DNA of 64,000 bases from Dipteronia dyeriana (GCA_032871835.1 CM065295.1:69000687-69064686), one strand, 5' to 3'; positions 36,280-48,329 are shown, counted from the first letter of the stretch. The notes: generated by a model not told the origin, from the sequence alone. Translations and numbers: made by a program.

Positions 36280-38342
36280 TAGAAAGTTATTATGATGAAT
36301 ATAATTCCTTGAAGTAAATTTTACGTCGTTAGGGGGAGAATTATCATAAGTTGATAAACGATGTAAAATTACAAGGTATGTATCATCTTGTGAATTGTAT
36401 GATATGCAAATAAATTTTCAGATGATTCAAATAAAATAATAAAATTATATTCGGCCAATTTATAAACCCGGGTGGTTGTTCTTATAGAGAAAATTTTAAA
36501 ATGACAGCAAAAATCATCTGTTAGACAGTAAAAGATGTTTTTTGTTCAAAAGATATGGTTCCTAGAGCTGGAATTTAAAAGATCATGATCATATTTGAAA
36601 ATAATACTATAGCGATGGATAAATCCTCATCATATAAGGCTCTCGAAGAGCTAGTCTCATAAGTCAAAACAAAATTTTGAAGAGTCATTCAGAAATGTTA
36701 ATCTCCATTATGAGACCGTTGCAGAAAATAAAAGAATCTCGTGATTATACTTCTCCTGAAGAGATATTTGTATAGAAAAACAAGTATAGTGTATATTTAA
36801 CATTAAAGTTATTAGAATAAGCCCTTAAAGAGGTACAAGAATTACATAATCATAATGAAATATATTGGTATAGAAATTGAGATAATATATTATTTGTTTT
36901 GCATATTATGAAAAATGGTAAGGGGTTTGTATTATAAATTATAGAAATATCGACATAGAAATTATTAGCAAATAAAAGGTAAAGCTATATTCATGTAAAA
37001 TTAGAAAGCTTTGGATCTGTAGTCCACATGTTTGATGATATGAAACTTATTGAATATTTTCCGTACAAATTAAGATAAAATGTTTATTGCAGAAACCTAG
37101 TTTGACAATGAATAAAAATCCTCGAAGGATTTAAATACTTGAAGCAAGTTATTCAAAACTACAAAGATCCTTATATGGGTTAAAACAATCTGGACGCATG
37201 TGGTACAACCGTTTAAGCGAGTATTTATTGAAAGAGGGATATGCAAATAATCCAATTTGCCCATGTGTGTTTATTAAAAAAAATCAGAAATTGGATTTGC
37301 TATCATTGCGGTATATGTTGATGATTTAAATCTCATTGACAATCTTGAAGAACTTACAAAAACTGTATCTTACTTTAAAGATGAATTTGAAATGAAAGAT
37401 CTTGGTAAAACAAAATTTTGCCTCGGCCAACAGATCAAGCATTTATCAAACTGAATATTTATTCATCAATCAACATATACGGAAAAAATCTTAAAGCGTT
37501 TTTATATGGATAAAGCTTATCCATTAAGCACTCAAATGGTTGTTCGATCACTTGATACAGACAAAGATCCATTTCGTCCAAAAGAAGATGGCGAAGGGTT
37601 TCTTGGTCCTGAAGTACCATATTTAAATGCAATTAGAGCACTTATATACCTTGCAAATTGTATAAGGCCAAACATTGCATTTGCAGTCAATTTACTAGCA
37701 ATGTATAGTTCTGCACCAACGAGAAGACATTGGAATGGTGTTAAGCATGTATTGTGTTATCTTTGTGGAATAATTGATATGGGGTTATTTTACTCAAAGG
37801 GATCAAAACCACAATTATCCGGATATACGGATGCTAGATACCTTTCTGATCCATATAAAGCCCGATCACAAACATGATATTTATTTACCTGTGGAAATAC
37901 TGCTATCTCATGGAGATCTATTAAATAAACAATGGTTACCACTTCCTCAAATCATTCGGAGATATTGGCAATTCATAAAGCTAGCAAGAAGTCTATTTGG
38001 TTAAGATCCATGATACAACAAATTCGGGATATATGTGGACTATCTTCAATAAAAAATAGTCCCACAATATTATATGAAGATAATTTTGCTTGCATTACAC
38101 AGATTAAAGGAAGTTATATTAAAGATGATCGAACTAAGCACATTTCACCAAAAAAATTATATACACATGAGCTCCAAAAGAATGGTGAAATAGATATCCA
38201 AAAAATACGTTCAAGTGAAAATCTTGCAAATTTATTTACAAAAGCATTGCTAACTGCAACATTCACAATGTTAGTGCATAATATTGGGATGCGGCAATTG
38301 AAAAGTATTTATCAAACAATTGAGACAACACCATCAAAATGA
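36280..38342 (+). pseudogene. Ty1/copia pol remnant of element C
   Basis: After a broken integrase/RT linker with a TSLGGE-like segment near 36325, the RT is readable across frameshifts from about 37100: QRSLYGLKQSGRMWYNRLSEYL, then AVYVDDLNLI carrying the YVDD active site, then MKDLGKTKFCLG. From 37506 a longer frame gives FLGPEVPYLNAIRALIYLAN and HWNGVKHVLCYLCG. RNase H follows with SGYTDARYLSD (the copia DAD motif is altered), a stop at about 37875, then YEDNFACITQIKGSYIK and TKHISPKKLYTHEL. It ends near 38342. Too damaged to be active. Confidence 0.85.
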
Positions 38343-38396
38343 GCGTATTGATAAGGGGGAGTAATTGTTTTGGAGGAAAATCTATATACTATATAC

Positions 38397-38575
38397 TGTA
38401 CTCTTTTTCCTTCACTGAGTTTTTATCCCACAGGGTTTTTCTCAGTAAGGTTTTAATGAGACAGTTGTTATCACCTCTAATATTATTTTTCAAATACATA
38501 TGAATTATGTATTCTTTTTCTTTCACTAGTTTTTTTCCCCACTGGGTTTTTACTAGCAAAGGTTTTAACGAGGCA
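38397..38575 (+). repeat. duplicated pre-LTR hairpin motif in element C
   Basis: Two ~68-base copies (38397-38464 and 38508-38575) share CTCTTTTTCCTTCACT, a TCCCAC-GGGTTTTT core and AAGGTTTTAA(T/C)GAG. Each core is bracketed by complementary pentamers: CTGAG/CTCAG in the first and CTAGT/ACTAG in the second. Confidence 0.75.
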
Positions 38576-38607
38576 TATTATATGTAAAATGGACATTTAA
38601 GGGAGAG

Positions 38608-38913
38608 TGTTATGAAAATACAATATGAGTGAATGTCCATCCAATATTACAATGTAACTTATGATCATTCACCTTCCCCAATTTATTTTTAAGTTTATGG
38701 TACCATCTATTCTCATGTTTATGGTACCATCTATTCTCATGTTTATGACTAATGTCTTTTCATTTTTGTAACTACTATATTGTGAGCCTATAAAAGGGAG
38801 GACTCACCAAGTTGTAAATACCATTGAGAAGTGAATAAAATATCATATTTATATGTTATCTATTTCTTGATTTCTTCTTGTGTTCTTGTTTTATTTCTAT
38901 TGAGTTCATTTCA
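38608..38913 (+). repeat. 3' LTR of copia element C
   Basis: Matches 32920-33228. It carries a tandem duplication of the GGTACCATCTATTCTCATG segment absent from the 5' LTR. Confidence 0.9.
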
Positions 38914-40084
38914 GCATTTAACTTATGATTAATTTAATGTGGAGAACTTTACACAAACCGGTAGAATTTGTATATGAGGTTGGGCTCCAAGTTTGACTTA
39001 CCATAAATCTGAGCTTTTTTTTTCTCTCAACCATAGATCTTCCAAGATGTGCCTCACTAGTCGCTACCATGTTGAATTATTATTACATTGCATAGATATT
39101 GTTGCATGACAACTGAAAAAGCTTATTGTCTCTGGAAACGTATGGTTTTGCATACAGTTTGATTGTTTGGATTCTGATTTATCATGTCTCTGGAAATTAT
39201 TTTTCCTTTACTTTGTTATATGAGAATGAGAAATTTTGATAATTGAAATAGAATTGGGGTTTAATTAGGGTTTAGTTTTTTTTTGTTTTACTAAAGTGAT
39301 ATAGTTGAAGATATGAATGTAATTAACTGTTTACATAGTATTTTGTTTATTTAAATTAAACTAATTTGTCTTTATTGATCAATTCATATTGGGATATTTT
39401 TATAATTAATTTTTTTATTAAAATATGTGTGTGTTTATCAAATTTATGGGTGTCAATATCGGCACCTCACAATTTTTCATCCAAATCTCCATGTGAGATC
39501 TGATTCAACATCTCCATGAGAGATTGCACATGTTTCATTTTCGTTTTCAATTTGTTTTTCATTTTTTAAAATAATTGTTTTAAGATTTTTCATTTTTTAT
39601 TATTTCTTATAATAAATATATAATTTATTATTATTATTTTTCTATCAAAAAGACCAGAAAATGTGTTCACTTTCAAAAGTTGTTTCAGTTTCATCGAAAA
39701 AATGTTTCACTTTCGAATGAAATATCAAGATGTTTCACTTTGAAATATAAACAAAGATTTCACTTTTGAAAAGTGAAATAGAGGATGTTTCACTTTTGAA
39801 AAGTGATTATGTTTCACTTTTGAATGTTGTTTATTTCACTTTCGAAAGTGAATCAGAGAGGTAAAAAAGTTGATGAAATGTAATAAGAGTAACAATTAAT
39901 TAAATGATTATTCGATAAAAGAAAATTAGTATGACCGGTTATAAACCATAATTGTGTGGGAGAAGGTTAAAACAAAAGGCAATAGTTTAAATGATCATTT
40001 TTGGTAATTTCCACCTTTTCCCCTAATTATTTTCGATTTTTATTAAATCCTAGGAATTTTAAAAATTCTCTATAATTAATTTTT
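38914..40084. other. AT-rich spacer between the two copia elements, with a CACTTTTGAAAAGTG cluster
   Basis: No gene. Seven TTCACTTT motifs occur at 39666-39850, several as perfect palindromes. Upstream, ATCTC-GAGAT inverted motifs lie at 39485 and 39510. It may be another small transposon of the palindrome family. Confidence 0.5.
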
Positions 40085-40411
40085 TATTATGAATATAATG
40101 CAATTATATATGAATAAATAACCATCAATCCATGAAAGAAACTTCCATCCTTTTGTATTCCCACTAGCTTTATCATAATGATTAATTTTATGATTCATTA
40201 TAATGTAATTTATATATACTTAATGTAATATGGGATTGTGAGGCTATATAAAGGGTCTCACACCATTGTATTTTATTACTCAGTTTTTTATACACTTTTG
40301 TGATGAGAACAACTGAGGAATAAAATACTTCCCTCTTTAGCTATTCTTTATTTCATCTCTTCTATAAGTTTATATTTTATATTTTTATTTATTTTTAATC
40401 AATTTATAATA
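40085..40411 (+). repeat. 5' LTR of copia element D
   Basis: Matches 47073-47383. GGCTATATAAAGGG at about 40242 is a promoter-like TATA region. Confidence 0.8.
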
Positions 40412-40739
40412 CGTTATCAGCACAAATCTCTAACCATTATATGTTTCAGGTTTCAGATATGAAAGTTTTTTGTTTAAAGACAAGACATCATATGATCCAA
40501 ATTCTATACGTGATAAGAGATAACACATTCTTGATGAGACCGAGAGATCCAAAAAAATATTTGTAAAGTATTTCTTCCTCTAATTTTGGGCTAATAATTT
40601 TTTTTTGTTTATATTATTTCACTTCTTAATTTTTGTTCTTAATATTTATTGGGTTGCTAAGAAAAGAAAGATTAAATGATTGTATTGCAATTGGAAGATT
40701 GTAAAAATGAAATTAATTATATTGCAATCCAAAGATTGT

Positions 40740-42130
40740 AAAATTAGAGAGTCTGAAACTCGATTTGAATATATTTGATAAATGTTAAATCAAAAAGTCT
40801 GAAGCTTGATAAGCCTGAAGCCAAATTTACTGTTTTAAGATTGCAATAACAAAAAGTTTGAAACTTAACATATTGATAATAAAAAATCTTACTGGAATTT
40901 ATCGATTGCAATCAAATCAAATTATAAGAATAATGAATATACATTGAATCAGAATATGAAATTATAAATTCCAATTGAAGTAGCAATTATTTTTAGAATC
41001 CGAAGTTCCAAAAAACTATTATTCTAAAGTATAAACTCGATGTTTATATATGCATGTAGAGTCATAATAAAGTTTTAAACTTCTATCAAATATGAATTTT
41101 GTTGAGCACCCGAAGTTTCAAAATAGAAAATCATGAACTTAATATTGTGATACAATTATAACAAAATATCTATTTGTTAATAGATATTGTGCAAACACTT
41201 TTGTGATTTACTTTAAAGGATATGCACTATAAAATAAAGTCTGAAATTTGAAAAAAGGGTAAATATATTTTATCGAATTTTAAGCACAATTCAAGTATTT
41301 CAATATGATTTACTTTATTGTTGTTTAGATTTAATTTATTTATACAACTATTTATTATGAGTATGCTTTATAGTTGCCACTATATTGGATCTTCCACAAT
41401 AGAAAATAAATTTATTTTTATTTTTTGCGGTTCATATTTCGATGTTGTGATTGAAATTGATAGATGTATATGGAACCAGAAGTTCTGTATTCAAATCCAA
41501 TTAGGAACTAAAAGTTCCAAATTTGAATCAAATTGAGAACCTGAAGTTCTAAATTTGAAGACAAACTAGAAGTTTCACTAGGCAATATGATTTTATTAAG
41601 AACCTAACATCTTGAAATAGTAAATCACAATCTCATGGTGAGACCAGAAGTTTCAAGAAATTGTAAAGTATATCTTTTTCTATCTCTAAAGATGATTTTC
41701 TTTTCTTTCTTTTATTTTGTTCATATTATTTTAGTTTTGGGTTGTGAAGAAATGAAAAAAAAAATAGATAATTGTATTGCAACCTGAAGTTTGCCAAAAT
41801 GTAGTGAATATTTTGCAACCTAAACATTGCATAAATTAAAATGCATAAAACTCTAGAAATGTGAGATTGAAAATCAAATAGTTAGAGCTTAATTTGATGT
41901 TAATCATGAAGAGCCAGAAGATCAATCTAATTATGAATTATAATCAAATCAGAACGTGAAATTCTGAATTTAAATCAAATTAGAGCTTAAAATTTTGAAT
42001 TTCAATTTATGGGACTATGATTTGGAACCTGAAGTTCTAAATTTATATTTTTTATTATATCTATGAAATTTATATATGAACTTGAAGTTCTAATAAAACT
42101 CAAAATTTTAATTGAATATGAATTTTGTTT
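40740..42130 (+). repeat. dispersed GAACC-GAAGTTC repeats in element D
   Basis: About a dozen copies of the phrase found in element C occur here, the cleanest being GAACCTGAAGTTCTAAATTT at 41532 and 42028. Confidence 0.65.
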
Positions 42131-42814
42131 AAATTTAAAGTTTTGAATTTGTATATCATAATCATAAAGTTATGATATAAGTAGATTCAAAATTGATTTG
42201 CCTATCCTTTTGAGTTTCTTGCAGTTATGATATTTCTACCTCATATTCATTATTTATATTTTATATGAAAAGACTCCAACAATATGATTGCTCCTTCTTA
42301 TCACGGTATGTAGAGTGTAAAAGATTATATTTTTACATACAAGACAATATGAATTTTGATATTTATCACATCTATTAGTCAAAAACTGTTTCTATTATTC
42401 ATTCATTGATCTATGAATTCACTGTGTGATATTTAGTTTTATGATTCTTGAATTTTGTGATTTTAAAAATTGGTGATTTTATTAAGAAATGAATTTGCAT
42501 TCATATGGTCTTAAAATTAAGCGTTTGCATTATTTTAGTAGCTTTGAATTATCATAACATAAAGTTGCTTTCATGGTTTATTTATCTAATACTTGATATG
42601 GATGCTTTATGAATTAAATTTTACTTAATTTCTCATTTTTATTTGAAATATTTTATAATAAAAATAGTGTTATTTCTTCCATAATTCTTTCTCTTAGTGA
42701 TGTCAGAAAGGTACGATAACTTTCATAGAAAATATGAATTTTCAAACTTTGCTTCATATAAATTTGACTGTCATATGTACGTTTGTGAAAATGGTGAGAT
42801 ATGTCATCTTTTTT

Positions 42815-44300
42815 TTTTGTTGCAATGATGTCACCGTTTTAATAATAACTTAAGTTTAAAAGACACCTATTATGGTGAACTATCCAAATTGCCCTTAAAT
42901 AATCTATTTTTTTATTCTTATTGTAATTTCATTTACACTTTGAAAACAATAACCTCTCTCCATTTCCAAAATACTTGTCTAAAAATCGATCTATAACACC
43001 TCTCTCTCTTTAAAAAACTTGTCTCTCTTCAGATTCTGCATAAGAAGATAATATATATTTGTGATCTTCATTTATATTTTTTCATATATTTATATGTGGT
43101 TTAACAATGTATCCATTCGTTATGATTTGTTGTCCCAGTCGATGAAAATCTTGTTAGCCAAGACTTTTTTAACAAGACACGAGCTTTTATATAGTAGAAT
43201 CGAGTTTATTTGATAAATTTTTGAGGATTTTTTTGTTTTAAAAATTAGGTTTAGTTAAATTTAGTATATTTTTAGTGAAATCGAGGGTTTTTGGAACAAA
43301 ATCGAGCTTATTTTCAAAGGAACAAGAATATTTTTGAAAATTAGATTCAGTTAAATTAATTATATTTGTAGCAAAATCGAGCATATATTTCAAAAGATCG
43401 AGCATTTTTTTTTTGAAAATTTGGTTTAGTTAAATCAAACATTTTTTGAATATGATCGAGCTTATTTTTGAAAGAATCAAGGATATTTTTCAAAGGATCG
43501 AGCATTTTATTTTTAAAAATTTGGTTAAGTTAAATCGAGCCTTTTTTTGAATATGATTGAGCATTTTTTTAAAAGAATCGATCATATTTTTCAAAGGATC
43601 AATATTTGTTTTTCTTGAAATTTTGGTTAAGTTAAAACGAGCCTTTTTTTTAATATGATCGAGCATTTTTTTTGAAAGAATCGAGCATATTTTTCAAAGA
43701 ATCAAGTTTTTTTTTTTGAAAATTTGGTTTAGTTAAATCGAGCATTTTTTAAATATGATCGAGCTTATTTTTGAAAGAATCGAGCATATTTTTTAAAGAA
43801 TCGAGTCTTTTATTTTTGAAAAATTGGTTAAGTTAAATCGAGCTTATTTTTGAAAGAATCGAGCATATTTCTAAAAGAATCGAGCATATTTCTAAAAGAA
43901 TCGAGATTTTTTTTTGGAAAAGAATTGAGACTTTTAATTGATGAAACCGAACTTTTTTCAGTTTACTTATGTTTTATTTCTTTGCTCGAGTTTTTTTACC
44001 AAGTGCCCGAGCTTTTTTATAATGGGCTTGAGCCTTTTTGCCAAGGCTCCAAGCTTTTTAGTAAAGGCTCCGAGACTTTTATTGAAGGCTCCGAGCCCCG
44101 AATGCGTCTACGTAGCGCCACTCCGTCGCCGTTAGAGTGATTACCTAGGTTTCAACGAGACTTTCTCTCTCTACTTTACAACCCTGTCACTGTAAAATGA
44201 ATAAAAAAAATATGATGTGGAACAACTATTGAGGGTATTTTTATCCATTCACTATAATATGTGTTGTTGAAATGTCACCTCCAAAAAGTGCTATTTATTT
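42815..44300. mobile_element. putative TIR transposon nested in element D
   Basis: GATGTCACC...ACACCTATTATGGTGAAC...TTGCCCTTAA at the left is mirrored by TTGAGGGTATTTTTATCC...TTCACTATAATATGTGTTG...GGTGACA-type text at 44230-44285. The terminal layout resembles the MITE at 15497-15978 (AGCACC...AATACCCTTA). The interior is dominated by a tandem array. Confidence 0.5.
43345..43925. repeat. ~100-bp tandem array with ATCGAGC sub-repeats
   Basis: The landmark GGTT(T/A)AGTTAAAT recurs at about 43345, 43423, 43523, 43624, 43726 and 43826; the last four intervals are 100-102 bases. Within each unit ATCGAGC(A/T)TATTTTT-like text repeats two to three times. The small frames here reflect the repeat and are not genes. 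Confidence 0.85.
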
Positions 44301-45374
44301 TTTGAACCCATGTACATTTTAATATATTTACATGATACATATGAACAATTAATATATTTGTTGGTTAATATACTACAAACTTATAACTATTATGATATCT
44401 AGCATTTTTATTAAGATTACATATATTTTGTGTTTAGATTTTCATCATTTAAATTGTTACGTCAAATCATGTTGATTTTGTTATATAAGTATTTCATGGT
44501 AAAGATTCAATAGTCCTTTTGATTTGATAAGATGAATGATTTGATTATCAAATGAAAAGTCATGAATAAAATATCTTACACTTCATGACTCAAATATTTG
44601 TTCCTGAAGTAACAATATATACTATGATAATTACATGTCTTTAATTTGCTCTTGAATGAGCAATATTGAGATTAGTAATTTGAAAACATTTGAATTGATA
44701 TCATGTCTTATTTCAACCATAAAACATCACCCAATTGGATAACTATCATTCCTTGAAGTGAATGATGTTTCTTTTAAAATATCATGGTTGTGATTGCGAA
44801 TATAAATAGTTGAAATAATTATTAAAGCTAAGGTGATCATTGCGAAAAATTTATTTCAATCCACCAGAAGTATAATAACACCAAAATAAAGCAGAAAAAA
44901 TTGAAAGCATTTTGAATATACATTTTAGGAATTATAAAATCTTTCTGCTTGCTTTAGGTGTTAAATAAAAAGACAAAAGAGCACATAAGGTAAATCTTAA
45001 TATTTTGTTGATTTTTAACAAGAAAAAAAGAATGCTCTACAAGAGCTATTATTTTGATACAAAGTGAAAAATAATTACATGAAAATACTTTTTATTCATT
45101 AGATCTGGAATATTGATGAACAAAGAAATTATTTTGTGTCAATTAAAAAATATTTTACATGCTAGAATCATGCATGTTTTTGTAGTTTATCCTGTCATAA
45201 GATCATATGATTAATATTATGTTATGAACTAGAAGTTCAAGTATAGAAAATGATGCATCGAAATATTGAAATATTTTTTTCAATGAAAAATATTTTTGCT
45301 ACTGAATGTCTTCGAATGACATAAGATGATAGTACTTAAAGTACAATAAGATAGAATAAACGAGATAATGTAGA

Positions 45375-46830
45375 AAATTACTGATGCAGAAGATTTTCTT
45401 GAAATTTAATTTTCTCGTCGTTAGAGGGAGACTTGTCATAAATTGATAGACAGCGTGAGATTACATTGTATGCATCATCTTGTGAATTGCATAATATGCA
45501 AATAATATTTCGGTTGATTTGAAGAAAATAATAAAATAACATTTTGCCAATATACAAACCCGGGTGGTTGTTTCTGTAGAATAATTTATGGAAAGACAAC
45601 AAAAATCATCTATTAGTGAAAGACAATTTAGTTCAAATGATAAGGTTCCTTAGAAGTGGAATTTGAAATAACATAATACTCGAGTGAAAAATAAAACATC
45701 ATCATCTAAGGCTCCCGAAGAGTTAGTCTCACAATTGAAAAACAAAATCATGAAAATACATATAGAAATGTTAATCCCCCCTATGAGACTATTGAAGTAG
45801 AAAATAGAAAGATCCCAATTGTCCAAGCAGAGACACATGTACTAGAAATGAAGAGATTATATTTCTCCGAAAGGAATATTTGTATAAAGAGACATATGTA
45901 CTGAACATTAAAGAGATTTCAATAACCGCTGAAGAGGCACCTGGATTACGAAATGTAAATTAATTATATTGATAATATAGATATTGAGATCATATATTGC
46001 TCTGCGTATTATGAAAAATATGATAATGGTCTTAAACTATAAATTGTATATATGTCGACACAATGGTGAAAAATAAAAGGCTTAGTTATACTTATTTTAA
46101 ATTTGAAAATTTCGGACCTGCAATCCAAATATTTGATGACATCAAATTTATAGAATATAATTATTTTTCATACGAATTAAAATAAAATATTTACTGCAGA
46201 AACCTAGTTTGACAATAAATAAAAATCCTAAAAGGTTTTAAATGTCTGCAACAAGTAATTCGATACTACACTTTGTATATATTGAATTTAATATCACAAA
46301 ATGCATGTAGTACATATGCATTTATGAATATTGTGTTGAAAGAATCCACAAATTTGATTCTAAAGAAGTATATGTTGATCGTTTGAGACTTATTAATACT
46401 CCCGACGAGTTTACAAATTATACGTTTATAAGGAATAATTTCTATGATGACAAAATCTTGGAAAACGATATTGAGTGTTTTTCAATTAGCATAATAATAC
46501 ATGAATCAACATATATAAGAAAAGGTCATAAAACACTTTTTCATGGATAAAACTTATTGGATGGACACCCGGATGCTTATTACATAAATTTAAAGTGATG
46601 CACAATCCTCTCTCATTAATGAAAATGATAATGAAGAACCTTTTGGTCTTGAAGGACCAAATCTATGTTCAAATGGAGTTTTTTTTTAAAAACAATAACA
46701 TAATGTTCTACATAATAGGTTGCACCAATTTGAAAAGAAACATTAGTAAAGTTCTTCATATAAGATTTCCAAAAGGTTGGGATGCGATAGATAGAAATAT
46801 CTTAGCAAAATATTAAAGCATCCACATAAG
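45375..46830 (+). pseudogene. Ty1/copia pol relic of element D
   Basis: The nucleotide sequence runs parallel to element C pol (GTTAGAGGGAGA near 45420, then ACAAACCCGGGTGGTTG, CCTAGTTTGACAATAAATAA, and TATGTTGATCGTTTGAGAC). No frame longer than about 73 residues survives. Confidence 0.6.
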
Positions 46831-46887
46831 AATGAGGGGGAGCATATTTATCAAGAGTTTTTACGATTGGTGGAAATACAATGTAAC

Positions 46888-47060
46888 TGTACTCTTTTTC
46901 CTTTACCAAGCATTTATCCTACTGGGTTTTTCCTAGTAGGATTTTAATGAGACAGTTTTGCACCCTTAAAGTTTAATTTGATATGTAGATGAATAATGTA
47001 CTCTTTTTCATCTGCTAGTTTTTTTCCCACCGGGTTTTTATTAGTAAAGGTTTTGATTAA
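46888..47060 (+). repeat. duplicated pre-LTR hairpin motif in element D
   Basis: Copies at 46888-46954 and 46998-47060 share ACTCTTTTTC, a TCC(T/C)AC-GGGTTTTT core and AAGGTTTT or AGGATTTT with the two copies in element C. Confidence 0.7.
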
Positions 47061-47072
47061 TTCAAGGGGGAG

Positions 47073-47383
47073 TGTTATGAATATAATACAATTATATATG
47101 AATAAATATCCATCAATCCATGGAAGAAACTTCTATCATTTTTATTCCCATTAGCTTTATCATAATGATCAATTTTATGATTCATTATAATGTAATTTAT
47201 ATATACTTAAAGTAATGTGGGATTATAAGGCTATATAAATGGTCTCATACCATTGTATTTGATACACTTTTGTGATGAGAACAACTGAGGAATAAAATAC
47301 TTCTCTCTTTAGCTGTTCTTTATCTCTTCACTTCAATAAGTTTATGTTTTATAATTTTGTTTATTCTTAATCAATTTATATAA
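47073..47383 (+). repeat. 3' LTR of copia element D
   Basis: Starts TGTTATGAATATAATAC directly after the purine-rich CAAGGGGGAG. Confidence 0.8.
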
Positions 47384-47593
47384 TTTATCATTTATAGAAT
47401 TCACATTAACAACTTTTAAAAAAAATGAATTAAGGCCTTAAGGGAGTGTATAAAATGAATCTATGTATTTTTCAATAAATAAATAAATTGAATACATAGA
47501 TGAATTAAAAAGGGAAAATTGCACAAACATTTATTGAATTTAGGTGTAATTGTAGCTATATTCAACTTTTGCTTCAAATTTTACAAACATAAC
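47384..47593. other. short AT-rich spacer
   Basis: Unique AT-rich sequence between element D and element B. The last five bases (ATAAC) are the left target duplication of element B. Confidence 0.5.
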
Positions 47594-48270
47594 TGTTATA
47601 CCCAATAAATTAGGCTTACTATCATCGGGCCAATTTATAAATAAAATCGTCCCAAATGCAAGGAGCCTATGAAAAGCCCACCTTAATTGATAAAAGTTGC
47701 AGCCAGATATAGAACTTCTGAAATGAGCCGAAACCCAAGCATGAAGTAACCCAAACAAATTGTCACGGATGAAGCGAATCCCACTAGAAAGTATGTCTCG
47801 AGAGAAGCCATACATAGGACTAGGACTAGATTTCAGTCCTCGAAAGTCGCTATTTCGATCCTGACACATTCAACCTACGTGTCATCCAACCAACGGTGCA
47901 TCAACTTCGAAACAAGCCATGTGTCATCCAGTCATACGACCAGCCCTAAAAGGCATGCATAAACTAGACTTTCGGTTGCCCAAGCTAGTTCATTGACGTC
48001 AACCGAAATATTCCATTATAGGCACTTCGACACGTTTTCTCTTGTATAAATATGAGGTCCTACCTCATATACAGAGGAGATTGAAAAAAGGACAACTAAG
48101 ATTTCAGTCGGGCAATTTCTCTAGATTTGTATCTTCCAGATCTGGTTTCGGATTTGAGATTTAGTCAGAAACATACAAAATTTGCTTGTCGTTTGTTTCT
48201 TTTCATTGACTAGCTGATCAAACGGCCTACGAGGCTGTTTGATATTAGTTTACTAGTTTTACGTGTAAAA
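47594..48270 (+). repeat. 5' LTR of gypsy element B
   Basis: Starts TGTTATACCC. TATAAATA at 48045-48052 is a probable promoter. It retains a ~48-base segment (about 48193-48240) missing from the 3' LTR. Confidence 0.9.
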
Positions 48271-48292
48271 TTTGGTGCTAGAAGGAGGGGCG
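48271..48292 (+). other. primer binding site of element B
   Basis: TTTGGTGCTAGAAGGAGGGG directly follows the LTR and matches the same site in element A. The priming tRNA was not determined. Confidence 0.6.
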
Positions 48293-48329
48293 GAACTAAA
48301 CTTTTAAGAAATCTTGAGAAACTAAGCCC

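Larger units (their letters stand above)
32920..38913 (+). mobile_element. Ty1/copia LTR retrotransposon C, degenerate
   Basis: Short LTRs lie at 32920-33228 and 38608-38913. Flanking ACATT (32915-32919) and GCATT (38914-38918) look like a 5-bp target duplication with one change. After the 5' LTR comes CGTTATCAACAGG, a copia-type primer site. AAGGGAGAG precedes the 3' LTR as polypurine tract. The interior has a repeat-rich, non-coding stretch where gag should be, then a broken pol. Confidence 0.9.
40085..47383 (+). mobile_element. Ty1/copia LTR retrotransposon D, strongly decayed relative of C
   Basis: LTR-like direct repeats at 40085-40411 and 47073-47383 share ATGAATATAATGCAATTATA, ATCCATGAAAGAAAC-like and GAACAACTGAGGAATAAAAT. 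CGTTATCAGCAC follows the left LTR as primer site, and CAAGGGGGAG precedes the right LTR. The left LTR begins TA where the right begins TG. Interior segments run parallel to element C, including ACAAACCCGGGTGGTTGTT. A nested transposon occupies about 42815-44300. No clear target duplication was found. Confidence 0.8.

Noticed and set aside
33580..42130. GAAGTTC repeats as heat-shock elements, as in heat-activated copia elements
   Set aside because: Most copies have GAAGTTC, one base short of the GAAnnTTC spacing, and they lie inside the element instead of in the LTR promoter.
43345..43925. Regular repeats that might suggest a CRISPR array
   Set aside because: The units are ~100 bases and degenerate, with no short identical repeats separated by unique spacers, and the sequence is plant nuclear DNA. 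It is a tandem satellite-like array.
43850..44140. A 96-residue frame with repeated KESSIFL units
   Set aside because: The repetition comes from the underlying DNA tandem array, and the frame has no recognisable domain.
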